Below are positions 51,401-58,553 of a DNA stretch of 64,000 nucleotides, in pieces. The stretch covers positions 677,556 to 741,555 of the forward strand of contig SCFE01000005.1 in the NCBI GenBank assembly GCA_004352715.1, in the 5' to 3' direction. This DNA comes from Hofstenia miamia (taxonomy: Eukaryota > Xenacoelomorpha > Acoela). The notes beneath the pieces are model-generated. The model worked only from the letters and a program-made list of their open reading frames with translations. It had not been told where the DNA came from and did no database searches. The translations under genes and the position numbers were made by a program. Numbering within the stretch: position 1 is the first letter of the stretch; every line of letters starts with the position of its first letter.

Positions 51401-54400
51401 TCTTTTTTTGTCCTATTTTAAGGGTCGTTTGTAAGGAGATTTGGGTTTTGGGTGCTTCTTTGCCCCACAGTCGATGTCACGTTTCAATTCCTGAGGGTGC
51501 ATAGTTTCGTAGTGTTTCTTCAAGTTTCCCTTGCTCCCAGCCGAATATTTTCTCTTCTGATTGCATATTTTGCATGTTGCTGTCTCATTGAGTTTTCCAG
51601 GAAGAATATACAGCTTTGTATAATCAAGACCTGTAGTCATAACAGCACTGAAATGCAACCAAATTACGTAAATGCTTGTGACAGTTAAAAGGAATTGTGA
51701 GAAATACGAGCGCACTCTATCGCTCGATTTAATCATTGCTAATAGCGTATTACAATTGCCACGTGAGCAGATGTGCACACGCAGCACAGTGCATAGTGTA
51801 TAATTGGCGGCCAGAGATTAACAGCTGCGGTGGTAACGTATTGGGTAATTGCTACAGCTGCCGCCGCCGCTATTTACTAACGTGCGTCATGCATTGTTAT
51901 TTCCGGCTCATGGAGGTAGGTTGAATCCTTATAATTTGTTATTAGCTAAGTACAAATTGCCCTCAAATTGTGTATTGAGGCTCAGCACGACCCCACTGAA
52001 GTACCGATGCACGATTTCGTGTAGTATACACGATTTTCCTGTAGTATTTTTATTTTTTCGTATACCGTTACTTTCGTGTATCGTTATCACAATTTTCGTG
52101 TAGAATATCGTGTATCGGTAATACACGACAATGCTCTGCTGTGTACTATGGGAAAAGTACAGAGCGGTCGACAAAATTTTTATTTAAACCTCTGTGTACG
52201 TTTTCAACCGTACACAGCGGTAACTATACCTACATTATATATATATATATTTATAAGGTGGTTGAAACTAAAAAATTTCAAATGGTGATGCAAAGAGATG
52301 ATATTGCACAACGCAATTTCAAACTATTGTAACTTTACTTTAATTTATTTTCTATGTATCAATTTTTTGTATAACTAATCAGTTTCTTATCTTTCATTGA
52401 ACTCAAATTGGAAACGTTTTAGTTTGTTTAGTTAGTTTATGTTTGTATGATAGTTAAGATATATAAAATTAAGAGTAGTAAGTTTTAAAATTAACCTCAC
52501 TTGAATAATAAATATGTAAGTACACAAATAAACATTTCCCCTAAAGCCAAACATAATTGCTCCTCTAGTAGGATGTTTCAAACTTCTCAACTTCATTCGC
52601 GTTTTAATGTGCTTGCAACCGAAAATCTTTCAAATATATTTTGAGTGTCCCTTCCAATATTTGAAAATTACATGGGTTCAAACTTCTGTATTTTTATGAG
52701 GTTTCTTCAACTTTCAAGTGTAAATCTGGTTGATTAAATTTTTATTATTATATATAACTCCTGTTAATATTATTACTAATTAGTTCCATAAAAAACAGAA
52801 ACAAAATTATACAATCAAAAACAGAATGACTCAATTTATAGCCAAAGTTAATGAGACATTCGAAATAGATAAATTTATTCTAATTGCAATACTGTAGCCA
52901 GCTGAAACAATCATTTTAATTTTCAGTATATGAACAACTTTTATTTTAGAATCACTTCATAACTTTCAGTGTTTTTAAAATAGGTTCATCCTTTGCAATT
53001 CAATTACCTAGTTTGATTGACACTCGTAAATTGTTGTTTGTGCTTTGGTTGAAATGTGACACGTATTCATTAATAATGAGTTAGTTAAGTCAGAATTTCA
53101 TAATTTCCTTTTGTCTAGGCTCATACACCACTCTGCGCTTATTGGAAGCACAAAAGTAAGTACATTCATCTATTCTATGAATCTGATATTCATTTAAATC
53201 CTGAATATAATTCTGTGTTCTGTTTCCTCTGAATAATGCGAAATTAGTGCAAGGCGCCTGTTTGAAAACAGGTCATGTCATAGTGCATATACAATTTATG
53301 GATCTCATGATGGTTCATTCACATTGTATGCCTCTATTTATTTATTTATTTATTGTGCAATCTATTTTTATAGTATTTGATAAACTTCAATAGATTAGGG
53401 GTTCCTTTCAAATCTTAAATTATTATTCATTCTAATGTGCCTAGTTAGTTTATTAAAGTCTTCAATTGAACCAAGTGAAGCTTTTTTATGTCTACCAAAT
53501 CTACAAAATGTAGTTAAAAGATATCTCCAATAACTATTACAATGACAAGGCTGTTTTGTTCCTGCGATTTCTATTGGTTAATATTAATATAAAATAAAGT
53601 GGAATAATTTGTGAAAGTAGGCCTTTCACTGTCTAAAATGGGCCACATCACTTATTGTATTTTCAATTCGTCCAAATAATTCTTCATTTATATCATTTTA
53701 ATTATCCTTCTTCAACAACAGTTTAATTATTTGTTTTGTCACATTGAGGTAAAAAATATTCTCTTAGCGGAAGAGTATTATTTTTGGTGCATCGCATTTC
53801 TTTTGCAAGTAGGTTGATTAATTATAATGATAACTATGAATGCTATTATTTCGATTGTACAATTAAGCTGTTTTCATAGTAATCGAGGTATTCCATTTTT
53901 CCCTAAATCTTAATTTGATACAAAATCGGTTTCATCAAGTTTCACACGCAAAATATTTGTTGGGTTGAATCCAAATTTCAGTTATTTTATGTTACTTTAG
54001 TAATAGCAAACCAACATTTAATTTCAAATTTCTTAACTAAGTTTTCATTTAGGCTGAAGGGTTGCATATAATATTTTTTCAATTTTTGAATTTTGGAACT
54101 CGATTTTTTGAGCCGGTCTTTTGCCAATGATTTGAGAGTTACTGAATATTGTAGTGTTTTATGAATGAAACAGATGTTGGTGTGAAGAATGTATTAGAAT
54201 TTTGTATAGTTGAGAATTTATTTCGGAATGTGTTTTTGAGTTAATCTGGTTTTAATAGACACCTGTCTCCAACAATGATTAATTTCTTACTCAAATTGCG
54301 TATTTCAAGATTAAAGGTACTTATTAACTCAATTTTGCCAGCGTTTCCCGTTAATTAAGCGTGCTCACGTTTCATTAATTAAATAACTCTTCTCTCCGTT

Positions 54401-55590
54401 CAATGAGGCATTCAATGTTTGTTTAGATCAACACTGGTCTGTGGAAGGCGTCCGGACAAATATTACGCCTGATTCCAACGTTACTATCTGTGAGGCAACC
54501 CATTTATCAAGTTTTACAATAATTATGGTATGCATTTTACTAATTGTATAACTAATCTTTTGTTATAAAGTACTTTGACAAAAACATCTTACATTTTTTG
54601 AATTCATTTGTAGTTGTTATCTTAAACTACCTAGGATTTTTTTAAATGTTTTGCATTTCTTGAAAACCTTTATTACACTAAAGAACTATTAAATATATCC
54701 AAAATTTGAAAGCAACCCGAGATACCGAAGTTCTCCTTTTTCATTTTTGTTTTTAAACCGTGCCACTGTCAATTTGAGATGGCGCTAAGCCATCTACATA
54801 AAAACAAACAGCTAAGATTAGTTATTGCTCCCATGGGCTTCAAAACTTCTGCTTATCTGAACATTGAGTATGAAGACAATATGAAACTTTTCTTAAAAAA
54901 TCGGCATTTTCAAAGGTATTAGTTAACAATAGGGTTAACAATATTAGTTCACAATAAATGTGTTCATGCCACACAATTTCCAAATTTCCCTTTAGAAAGA
55001 CACTATGCTTGTCTAAGGTAAATTTTAAGGAACTGACATTTTTCTAATGGTTTTATGAAATATTTCTGTTTTTTTACTAATCAACGATTATATTTTTTTT
55101 TACTTTATTGATGGTTACTAACACTGAATTTCCTCAGCACTATGGTTTGGTGAGTATTTTATAGACAATTTACTGCAGGCAGGGTTGCAAGCTAAAGAAT
55201 TTCCTTAAGAAACCCAAGCCCACAGAAGTTTAATAGAATATATATGTTGTTTGACATAAAAAGGTACCACAATAGAGTTATCGATTTTCTGAGACTTAGA
55301 GCATATTCGCACATAACCGTATATTTCTGCATTAATTTGTATAAATTTCAATTGGAACTGTTCGCTATTGCAATACAAAGTTGCCGATCTCATTATGCCT
55401 TCAACTCTGACTGCACATAATTATAACAGGAAGGCACATATTCTCCAAATACGTGTAATTGGATTTGTTTTTAGCAAGCAGTTTCTAATGACCTCCGAGG
55501 ATCAGTTGATGCATCAGTACTTCCGTTTGTGGGGAGTGGTCTGGCCATCATTGCATACAGCTTCACAATCATCACATATTGCCTTTTCGG
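26968..55590 (+). CDS. Adhesion GPCR: 17 EGF-like repeats + HRM + GAIN/GPS + TM1 (17 exons, both ends open)
   Basis: A cell-surface receptor of the adhesion GPCR family. Seventeen exons join with matching phases into 3,115 nt, 1,037 complete codons without a stop. About 17 EGF-like repeats fill exons 1-8 (spacing C-x-PC-NGG-x-C ... CxC-x-GY-x-G-x-C). Exon 9 is a hormone-receptor (HRM) domain (GYIQWPETKAL, AVPCPFGG, ECLIDD, VWDSDGDVSRC). Exons 10-13 are the helical and beta-rich parts of a GAIN domain. Exons 14-15 carry the GPS: CAYW, HWSVEG, and TICEATHLSSF with the HL|S cleavage site. Exon 16 is a 12-nt microexon. Exon 17 is TM1 (VGSGLAIIAYSFTIITYC). Family knowledge: GAIN-mediated self-cleavage leaves a tethered agonist starting at the serine after HL. 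The EGF array with HRM and GAIN resembles neither vertebrate EMR/CD97 (no HRM) nor CELSR (no cadherin or laminin G repeats here, though upstream exons are unknown). The start and TM2-TM7 are not in the window; the latter should follow the 56357-57356 gap. Ligand unknown. Confidence 0.9.
27292..28277 (+). other. Receptor intron 1
   Basis: 986 bp, GTATAA..TTTTTAG. Contains the mariner-like mini-element at 27769-28131. Confidence 0.85.
27769..28131. mobile_element. Possible mariner-like non-autonomous element
   Basis: Begins CAGTGTGTTCATAAGTC after TA and ends AAAACCCTG before TA (reverse complement CAGGGTTTTAAAAAAGT). The inverted repeats are similar but imperfect. A 73-codon ORF on the - strand (28053-27832) could be a transposase N-terminal scrap but has no motif I can name. 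Confidence 0.4.
28278..28647 (+). CDS. Receptor exon 2: end of EGF 3, EGF 4-6
   Basis: Acceptor TTTTTAG|GC, donor TTTCC|GTGAGT. Phase 1 in, phase 2 out. It completes EGF 3 (GKWGTRC) and adds HPCFHHVCHNGAKC, SPCVSRPCQNGGKC and NACWDNPCQNNGIC repeats. Confidence 0.92.
28721..28816. mobile_element. 96-bp hAT-type mini-element in receptor intron 2
   Basis: Starts CAGAGATGCA and ends TGCAACTCTG (imperfect inverted repeat, 9 of 10). Flanked by TACTACTT (28713-28720) and TATTACTT (28817-28824), an 8-bp duplication with one mismatch. Internal TACGGTTCGGTTCGG is GC-rich. Confidence 0.6.
29702..29882. repeat. Dispersed repeat, copy 2 (see 11289-11463)
   Basis: Same orientation as copy 1. The best block is GTTAATGCCCATG followed by the GTGCGTCGTGTGCAA segment. 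Both copies also share the preceding AT-rich 60 bp, so the match is not confined to one motif. Confidence 0.6.
31007..31827 (-). mobile_element. Truncated IS630/mariner-family transposon with one good terminal repeat
   Basis: The right end reads (on the - strand) TA|CAGAGTGCCGGTTGTG at 31829-31812. The left end has only TA|CACCGG near 31005-31012, so the inverted repeat is damaged. The transposase remnant lies between them on the - strand. Confidence 0.55.
31069..31663 (-). pseudogene. Transposase remnant with DUF4817-like helix-turn-helix
   Basis: Two overlapping frames. The first (31663-31310) has an N-terminal helix-turn-helix of the type found with some mariner-like transposases (DVRDKVELVRLYFQDGESI, then VERMMERLIETGNY). 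The second (31377-31069) follows after a frameshift and contains the first acidic block FVFADEAVFYLNPQVNSQ and QFWAKEKP. The second and third catalytic positions are absent, so it is 3'-truncated. Confidence 0.7.
31891..32070 (+). CDS. Receptor exon 3: EGF 7, start of EGF 8
   Basis: Acceptor AATTTTTAG|A, donor AACCA|GTAAAT. Phase 2 in and out. EGF 7 is NPCLQNTCNGHGIC ... GYEGKQC. Confidence 0.92.
32133..32369 (+). CDS. Receptor exon 4: end of EGF 8, EGF 9, start of EGF 10
   Basis: Separated from exon 3 by a 62-nt intron. Acceptor TTCTTTAG|G, donor AATAGA|GTAAGC. Phase 2 in and out. EGF 9 reads NACFQVPCLNSGVC. Confidence 0.92.
32370..34107 (+). other. Receptor intron 4
   Basis: 1.7 kb, GTAAGC..TTTTTAG. 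No element or ORF of note. Confidence 0.85.
34108..34377 (+). CDS. Receptor exon 5: end of EGF 10, EGF 11, most of EGF 12
   Basis: Acceptor TTTTTTAG|G, donor TTCAA|GTAAGT. Phase 2 in and out. EGF 11 is DQCTQSPCKNGATC ... GFSGKNC. EGF 12 has a longer C3-C4 loop. Confidence 0.93.
34550..34865 (+). CDS. Receptor exon 6: end of EGF 12, degenerate EGF 13, EGF 14, start of EGF 15
   Basis: Acceptor AATTTAG|G, donor CATATCAG|GTGAAT. Phase 2 in, phase 0 out. EGF 13 (KPCFRNLCGLKYDC) keeps only four cysteines: the CxC and final cysteine are replaced by CLPKDPKS. Confidence 0.9.
34906..35056 (+). CDS. Receptor exon 7: end of EGF 15, EGF 16
   Basis: Follows a 40-nt intron. Acceptor TTTTTAATTTAG|TGT, donor ATGG|GTAAGA. 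Phase 0 in, phase 1 out. EGF 16 is DICVEEQCRNNGVC ... CKCRRGYMG. Confidence 0.9.
35057..38169 (+). other. Receptor intron 7
   Basis: 3.1 kb, GTAAGA..ATATTTTAG. No recognisable element. A CpG-containing patch near 35990-36030 (GACCCCGCGCGTTCGATAAC) stands out from the AT-rich background without visible boundaries. Confidence 0.8.
38170..38307 (+). CDS. Receptor exon 8: EGF 17
   Basis: Acceptor ATATTTTAG|GT, donor CAAA|GTAAGT. Phase 1 in and out. One EGF repeat, EECKLNKCLNGGKC ... AFTGKNC, the last before the HRM domain. Confidence 0.92.
38341..38432. repeat. Perfect 46-bp tandem duplication in receptor intron 8
   Basis: The unit ATGCCTAACCGTCTTTCATC... (38341-38386) is repeated exactly at 38387-38432, starting 34 bp after the exon 8 donor. 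Confidence 0.95.
38433..39218 (+). other. Receptor intron 8 (remainder)
   Basis: AT-rich, nothing recognisable. Confidence 0.8.
39219..39442 (+). CDS. Receptor exon 9: HRM (hormone receptor) domain
   Basis: Acceptor ATGTTTAG|GA, donor CATATT|GTAAGC. Phase 1 in, phase 0 out. Four cysteines and the tryptophans of an HRM domain: KCAAVAVTTDYGYIQWPET, QSAVPCPFGG, AFRECLIDDE, AVWDSDGDVSRCHI. In the family this domain sits directly before GAIN. Confidence 0.9.
39443..39947 (+). other. Receptor intron 9
   Basis: 505 bp, GTAAGC..TATTTAG. Nothing recognisable. Confidence 0.85.
39948..40097 (+). CDS. Receptor exon 10: GAIN subdomain A
   Basis: Exactly 50 codons, phase 0 in and out. Helical sequence (LEIMTALQTTTRNLKID, ASVVLNRILNQFTKE). 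Donor GGGAA|GTAAGT. Confidence 0.88.
40098..40643 (+). other. Receptor intron 10 with (TA)n
   Basis: 546 bp. TA repeat at 40531-40560. Confidence 0.85.
40644..40729 (+). CDS. Receptor exon 11: GAIN subdomain A, continued
   Basis: Acceptor ATTTTTTAG|CTT, donor TCAAAC|GTAAGC. Phase 0 in, phase 2 out. LSKIHIEVVSKLMESP. Confidence 0.82.
40730..42234 (+). other. Receptor intron 11
   Basis: 1.5 kb, GTAAGC..TTGTTTTAG. The ORF at 41705-42010 has no recognisable domain. Confidence 0.8.
42235..42382 (+). CDS. Receptor exon 12: GAIN, helical to beta transition
   Basis: Acceptor TTGTTTTAG|A, donor AAAATC|GTAAGA. Phase 2 in, phase 0 out. ILSDLETLANKFVMNAS is followed by strand-like QIAFSSSNLQLRIVNIN. 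Confidence 0.85.
42481..42700. repeat. Tandem duplication (~125 bp unit) of a (TA)n-adjacent segment
   Basis: GTATAACTTTTATATATAT followed by TTTCTTCCGCATATTTAATA occurs at about 42522-42575 and again at 42642-42698, one mismatch apart. The single N lies between the copies. Confidence 0.7.
45566..45946. repeat. 180-bp exact duplication flanking a 21-N gap (probable assembly artefact)
   Basis: 45566-45745 and 45767-45946 are the same 180 bp as far as I can compare them, separated only by N 45746-45766. This is the usual signature of contig ends that overlap but were not merged. Confidence 0.85.
47644..47898 (+). CDS. Receptor exon 13: GAIN subdomain B
   Basis: Exactly 85 codons, phase 0 in and out. 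Acceptor CTTTGCAG|CCA, donor TTAAAA|GTAAGT. Beta-rich sequence YLPPALFRSEEQPIVFPS and RVAFIAFTTDVLFVPRD typical of the GAIN B sheet. It is more GC-rich than the other exons. Confidence 0.88.
48464..48488. repeat. (TA)n microsatellite at the left edge of the composite element
   Basis: A TA run directly precedes the left terminal repeat of the outer element. A similar short run lies just beyond its right edge (about 52237-52252). Confidence 0.8.
48546..49580. repeat. Three tandem copies of a ~350-bp unit
   Basis: Copies at 48546-48901, 48902-49251 and 49252-49580. Copies 2 and 3 are nearly identical until a 21-nt deletion in copy 3; copy 1 differs by a 6-nt insertion and a few substitutions. 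Each unit contains the hairpin GGACCATAAATTATTGGTCC and the palindrome TTGGTACCAA. Repeated ORFs of 85 and 117 codons are by-products: the 350-nt period is not a multiple of three. Confidence 0.9.
49728..52138 (-). mobile_element. hAT DNA transposon (2,411 bp) with perfect TIRs and target duplication
   Basis: Ends CAGAGCATTGTCGTGTA and TACACGACAATGCTCTG are a perfect 17-bp inverted repeat. The 8-bp duplication CTGTGTAC is identical on both sides (49720-49727 and 52139-52146) and forms part of the outer element's CCGCTGTGTAC motif, proving insertion into it. The subterminal regions are filled with TCGTGTA motifs. The transposase is on the - strand. Confidence 0.95.
49873..51787 (-). pseudogene. 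hAT transposase with BED-type zinc finger, frameshifted
   Basis: This would encode a hAT DDE transposase. Reading the - strand: a BED-like finger (CKICNQKRKYSAGSKG, then HYETMH) at about 51580-51480; after a one-base shift near 51410, the RNase H-like body from 51359 with LTLGCWTSANGTAYVG, VTTDNAAKMKA and the CASHTLQLVVKD block. Another frameshift follows near 50490, then IVATILDPKH (50405-50217). The C-terminal dimerisation region (50247-49873) has ILAIPASSSFVERMFS. The first catalytic aspartate (family LTxDxWTS) is glycine here (LTLGCWTS). The second aspartate and the glutamate of SFVERMFS remain. No complete frame survives, so the copy is dead although its ends are intact. Confidence 0.88.
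53119..53155 (+). CDS. Receptor exon 14: first half of the GPS motif
   Basis: 37 nt. Acceptor TTGTCTAG|GCT, donor ACAAAA|GTAAGT. Phase 0 in, phase 1 out. AHTPLCAYWKHK contains the first GPS cysteine and the CxxW tryptophan. Confidence 0.85.
53156..54426 (+). other. Receptor intron 14
   Basis: 1.3 kb, GTAAGT..TGTTTAG. AT-rich, nothing recognisable. Confidence 0.8.
54427..54527 (+). CDS. Receptor exon 15: second half of GPS with the HL|S cleavage site
   Basis: Acceptor TGTTTAG|AT, donor ATTATG|GTATGC. Phase 1 in, phase 0 out. HWSVEGVRTNIT and VTICEATHLSSFTIIM: the autoproteolysis tripeptide HLS is intact. Of the four usual GPS cysteines only the first and third are present. Confidence 0.9.
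54528..55137 (+). other. Receptor intron 15
   Basis: 610 bp, GTATGC..TTTCCTCAG. A TACTAAC branch-point-like sequence lies about 20 nt before the acceptor of the microexon. Confidence 0.7.
55138..55149 (+). CDS. Receptor exon 16: 12-nt microexon (HYGL)
   Basis: CACTATGGTTTG is preceded by a long pyrimidine tract, TACTAAC and TTTCCTCAG, and followed by the consensus donor GTGAGT. Phase 0 on both sides, so it can be included or skipped without changing the frame. It would add four residues to the tethered-agonist to TM1 linker. Confidence 0.6.
55150..55474 (+). other. Receptor intron 16
   Basis: 325 bp, GTGAGT..TTTTTAG. Nothing else recognisable. Confidence 0.65.
55475..55590 (+). CDS. Receptor exon 17: linker and TM1
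   Basis: Acceptor GTTTTTAG|CAA, donor TTCGG|GTAAAT. Phase 0 in, phase 2 out. QAVSNDLRGSVDASVLPF leads into the hydrophobic helix VGSGLAIIAYSFTIITYC. The overlapping longer ORF in another frame is a shadow. Confidence 0.85.
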
Positions 55591-56356
55591 GTAAATTTTT
55601 TCAGAGTTGTTTTGATGTAGACTGTTATCTGTCTTGCGTTTGGAATTCTGCTAAGCAAGTAGTCTATTGTAGAATGCCTCAACTGTCTTTTAGTTTCATT
55701 GAATCCACATTTTAATCCATTAGTGTGACGATTTACATAGAGTAATAATACATTTTCTTTTCCGAAAACTTTTAATCTTAATTCATTTTAGCCCCTTGCT
55801 AAAACGCCTTGTTTTTGTTTCAGCTACAACTGCTGTGATTCAATGCCCCGAAACAGTAGTAAAAATTTTTCATATATATTCCCTGTTCTACGTTGTGTAT
55901 AGAATTTTTTATTTTTAGCAAAATTGATTTATTGAGAAAATAGAATAGAAGTACAAGGAATAACGTTTCTATTTTTTGCAATTGACAGGAATTGAGCATA
56001 CGAATACTTGAGGTTTTGATTAATTGCTTATGCCTGATGTCAGATTTCAAATGTTTTTATTATTTAAATTTTAATATTTCAATTTCAGTAGCATATTGCA
56101 GATGAAATGAGTAGATTTCACAGTAAACCACATACTTGATTTATACATATAATGAGGCTTTTAAAAAATCACTTATGCCAACGCTTTAATTCATGTGATA
56201 ATTTTATAAATAACATTTTTTCAAAGCAGTTTATAGTTTTAGTAAATCGATTTTTCTCATTTTTGACATTGCTTTCTTTTGGGTCATTTTCTAATTCTAA
56301 AATATTAATTTATTAAATTTTTTCCATACTATATATATTTATATATATATATATAT
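55591..56356 (+). other. Start of receptor intron 17, ends at a gap
   Basis: No phase-compatible exon with TM2 character was found before the N run. AT-rich. Confidence 0.6.
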
Positions 56357-57374
56357 NNNNNNNNNNNNNNNNNNNNNNNNNNNNNNNNNNNNNNNNNNNN
56401 NNNNNNNNNNNNNNNNNNNNNNNNNNNNNNNNNNNNNNNNNNNNNNNNNNNNNNNNNNNNNNNNNNNNNNNNNNNNNNNNNNNNNNNNNNNNNNNNNNNN
56501 NNNNNNNNNNNNNNNNNNNNNNNNNNNNNNNNNNNNNNNNNNNNNNNNNNNNNNNNNNNNNNNNNNNNNNNNNNNNNNNNNNNNNNNNNNNNNNNNNNNN
56601 NNNNNNNNNNNNNNNNNNNNNNNNNNNNNNNNNNNNNNNNNNNNNNNNNNNNNNNNNNNNNNNNNNNNNNNNNNNNNNNNNNNNNNNNNNNNNNNNNNNN
56701 NNNNNNNNNNNNNNNNNNNNNNNNNNNNNNNNNNNNNNNNNNNNNNNNNNNNNNNNNNNNNNNNNNNNNNNNNNNNNNNNNNNNNNNNNNNNNNNNNNNN
56801 NNNNNNNNNNNNNNNNNNNNNNNNNNNNNNNNNNNNNNNNNNNNNNNNNNNNNNNNNNNNNNNNNNNNNNNNNNNNNNNNNNNNNNNNNNNNNNNNNNNN
56901 NNNNNNNNNNNNNNNNNNNNNNNNNNNNNNNNNNNNNNNNNNNNNNNNNNNNNNNNNNNNNNNNNNNNNNNNNNNNNNNNNNNNNNNNNNNNNNNNNNNN
57001 NNNNNNNNNNNNNNNNNNNNNNNNNNNNNNNNNNNNNNNNNNNNNNNNNNNNNNNNNNNNNNNNNNNNNNNNNNNNNNNNNNNNNNNNNNNNNNNNNNNN
57101 NNNNNNNNNNNNNNNNNNNNNNNNNNNNNNNNNNNNNNNNNNNNNNNNNNNNNNNNNNNNNNNNNNNNNNNNNNNNNNNNNNNNNNNNNNNNNNNNNNNN
57201 NNNNNNNNNNNNNNNNNNNNNNNNNNNNNNNNNNNNNNNNNNNNNNNNNNNNNNNNNNNNNNNNNNNNNNNNNNNNNNNNNNNNNNNNNNNNNNNNNNNN
57301 NNNNNNNNNNNNNNNNNNNNNNNNNNNNNNNNNNNNNNNNNNNNNNNNNNNNNNNNATATATATACATATATAT
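56330..57374. other. 1,000-N scaffold gap within (TA)n
   Basis: N 56357-57356 is exactly 1,000 bases, a conventional length for gaps of unknown size. TA repeats stand on both sides. Confidence 0.9.
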
Positions 57375-57510
57375 TGAAAATTGTTTGTAGTTGATTTGGC
57401 AAACTCTAGTTTAAATTTGAAGTGCAAATTATGATTAATCGAAAATATATCAAGCATACTTTTTTGCCATTATCTCCTCAACGCTTAATTGCATATTTAA
57501 AACTTGACAA

Positions 57511-58289
57511 CCCTAGTAAATAAATTTTGGAAAAAAATTGCCAAATATTTGGAAAGGATTTGCAAATCGATTCCAAATATTTGGCAAATTTTCCAAATAA
57601 TTTGCAAACTTTCCAAATTTTGGGCTTAGTGAATTTTTTAGATTATATCAAATATATTAAACAATTACGCTCATACATTTATGCACAGAAAGACCAACAA
57701 GACATGGTCTAAACTACAGCAATCAACAACCAACCAATTGCATTTATGCATTGGCATGTCAGTCAACATCATAGTTTCAAACTAAGACAACATTGATTAT
57801 GTACCAAATAAGCTTGTTTATATTCCATAACAATTCGCTCAAAATTTTGCCAATTATGAATTATAATTTAAACATCTATAAGTATAGTAGATTTAAAAAT
57901 TCTTTCTGGTATAAACATAAAAAAGTAAATGAACACAGGTGATAACGTTAGTCCATAACTAGTACTAATTGCGTACTTAAATGTTGCAAAATTATTCTTA
58001 GATATATAAATATTTTAATTGTTTATAATAGTAGACAATAAAAGGTTGAAATTTTCGTTATATTGGTTTCAAAAATGTTTGAAATAGTTTATTATATATT
58101 ACGCACACTTTTATTTATTCGAATAAGCTGTAAATTAATGAATGTACAAATTGTACAAATTTGGAAAATTTGGCAATTATTTGGCAAATATTTGCAAATA
58201 TTTGGAATATTTCCATTTGCAAAAATTATGCATTTTTATCCAAATATTTAGCAAACATTTGCCAAATTTTCCAAACGTATTTACTAGGG
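57511..58289. mobile_element. MITE-like inverted-repeat element (779 bp)
   Basis: CCCTAGTAAATA at 57511-57522 is the perfect reverse complement of TATTTACTAGGG at 58278-58289, and similarity continues inward as TTTGGAAAA and TTGGCAAAT/GCCAAAT words. Both ends are dense in TTTGGCAAATATTTGC-type words. No clear target duplication and no transposase, so the superfamily is open. Confidence 0.55.
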
Positions 58290-58553
58290 AAGGCAATGAA
58301 AAATTTCAGTCTATTTACATAATTTTAATTACAGCTCTTTGAATAACTTTTTGAGAATATTAATTTTAAAAAACTATAATGATTTCCATTTCCGTTCTCC
58401 ATAACGTCTATCCACGTATATTTTAAAGACAAATAGTCAAGGCTATTTAAAGGATCTATATTTCTTACAATTTAACAGTATTTATAAGAATAATAATAAC
58501 AACAACAATACTGTTTCTGTCTCTTAAATACTACAAATAGTTTAATATCTTAC

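Larger units (their letters stand above)
48489..52224. mobile_element. Outer TIR-bounded non-autonomous element with internal satellite, split by a hAT insertion
   Basis: Left end TA|GTTATACTGACCGCTGTGG, right end (reverse complement) TA|GTTACCGCTGTGTACGG: inverted repeats that differ by a 6-nt indel, each next to TA. The motif CCGCTNTGNAC recurs in both orientations near both ends (for example 48497, 48531, 49717, 52158, 52211). Without the 2.4-kb hAT the element would be about 1.3 kb. No transposase of its own was seen. Superfamily unassigned; TA flanks suggest Tc1/mariner-type targeting. Confidence 0.5.
47899..53118 (+). other. Receptor intron 13, invaded by nested transposons
   Basis: 5.2 kb, GTAAGT..TTGTCTAG. 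Most of it is the composite element at 48489-52224. Confidence 0.85.

Noticed and set aside
55368-55715. 115-codon ORF overlapping receptor exon 17
   Set aside because: It is an alternative frame of the TM1 exon with no domain; the TM1 frame has splice sites and phase support.
56200-56280. Hydrophobic ORF after TTTTAG as a TM2 candidate
   Set aside because: Only about 17 residues before a stop, with no TM2 consensus; AT-rich DNA often encodes Phe/Ile stretches by chance.
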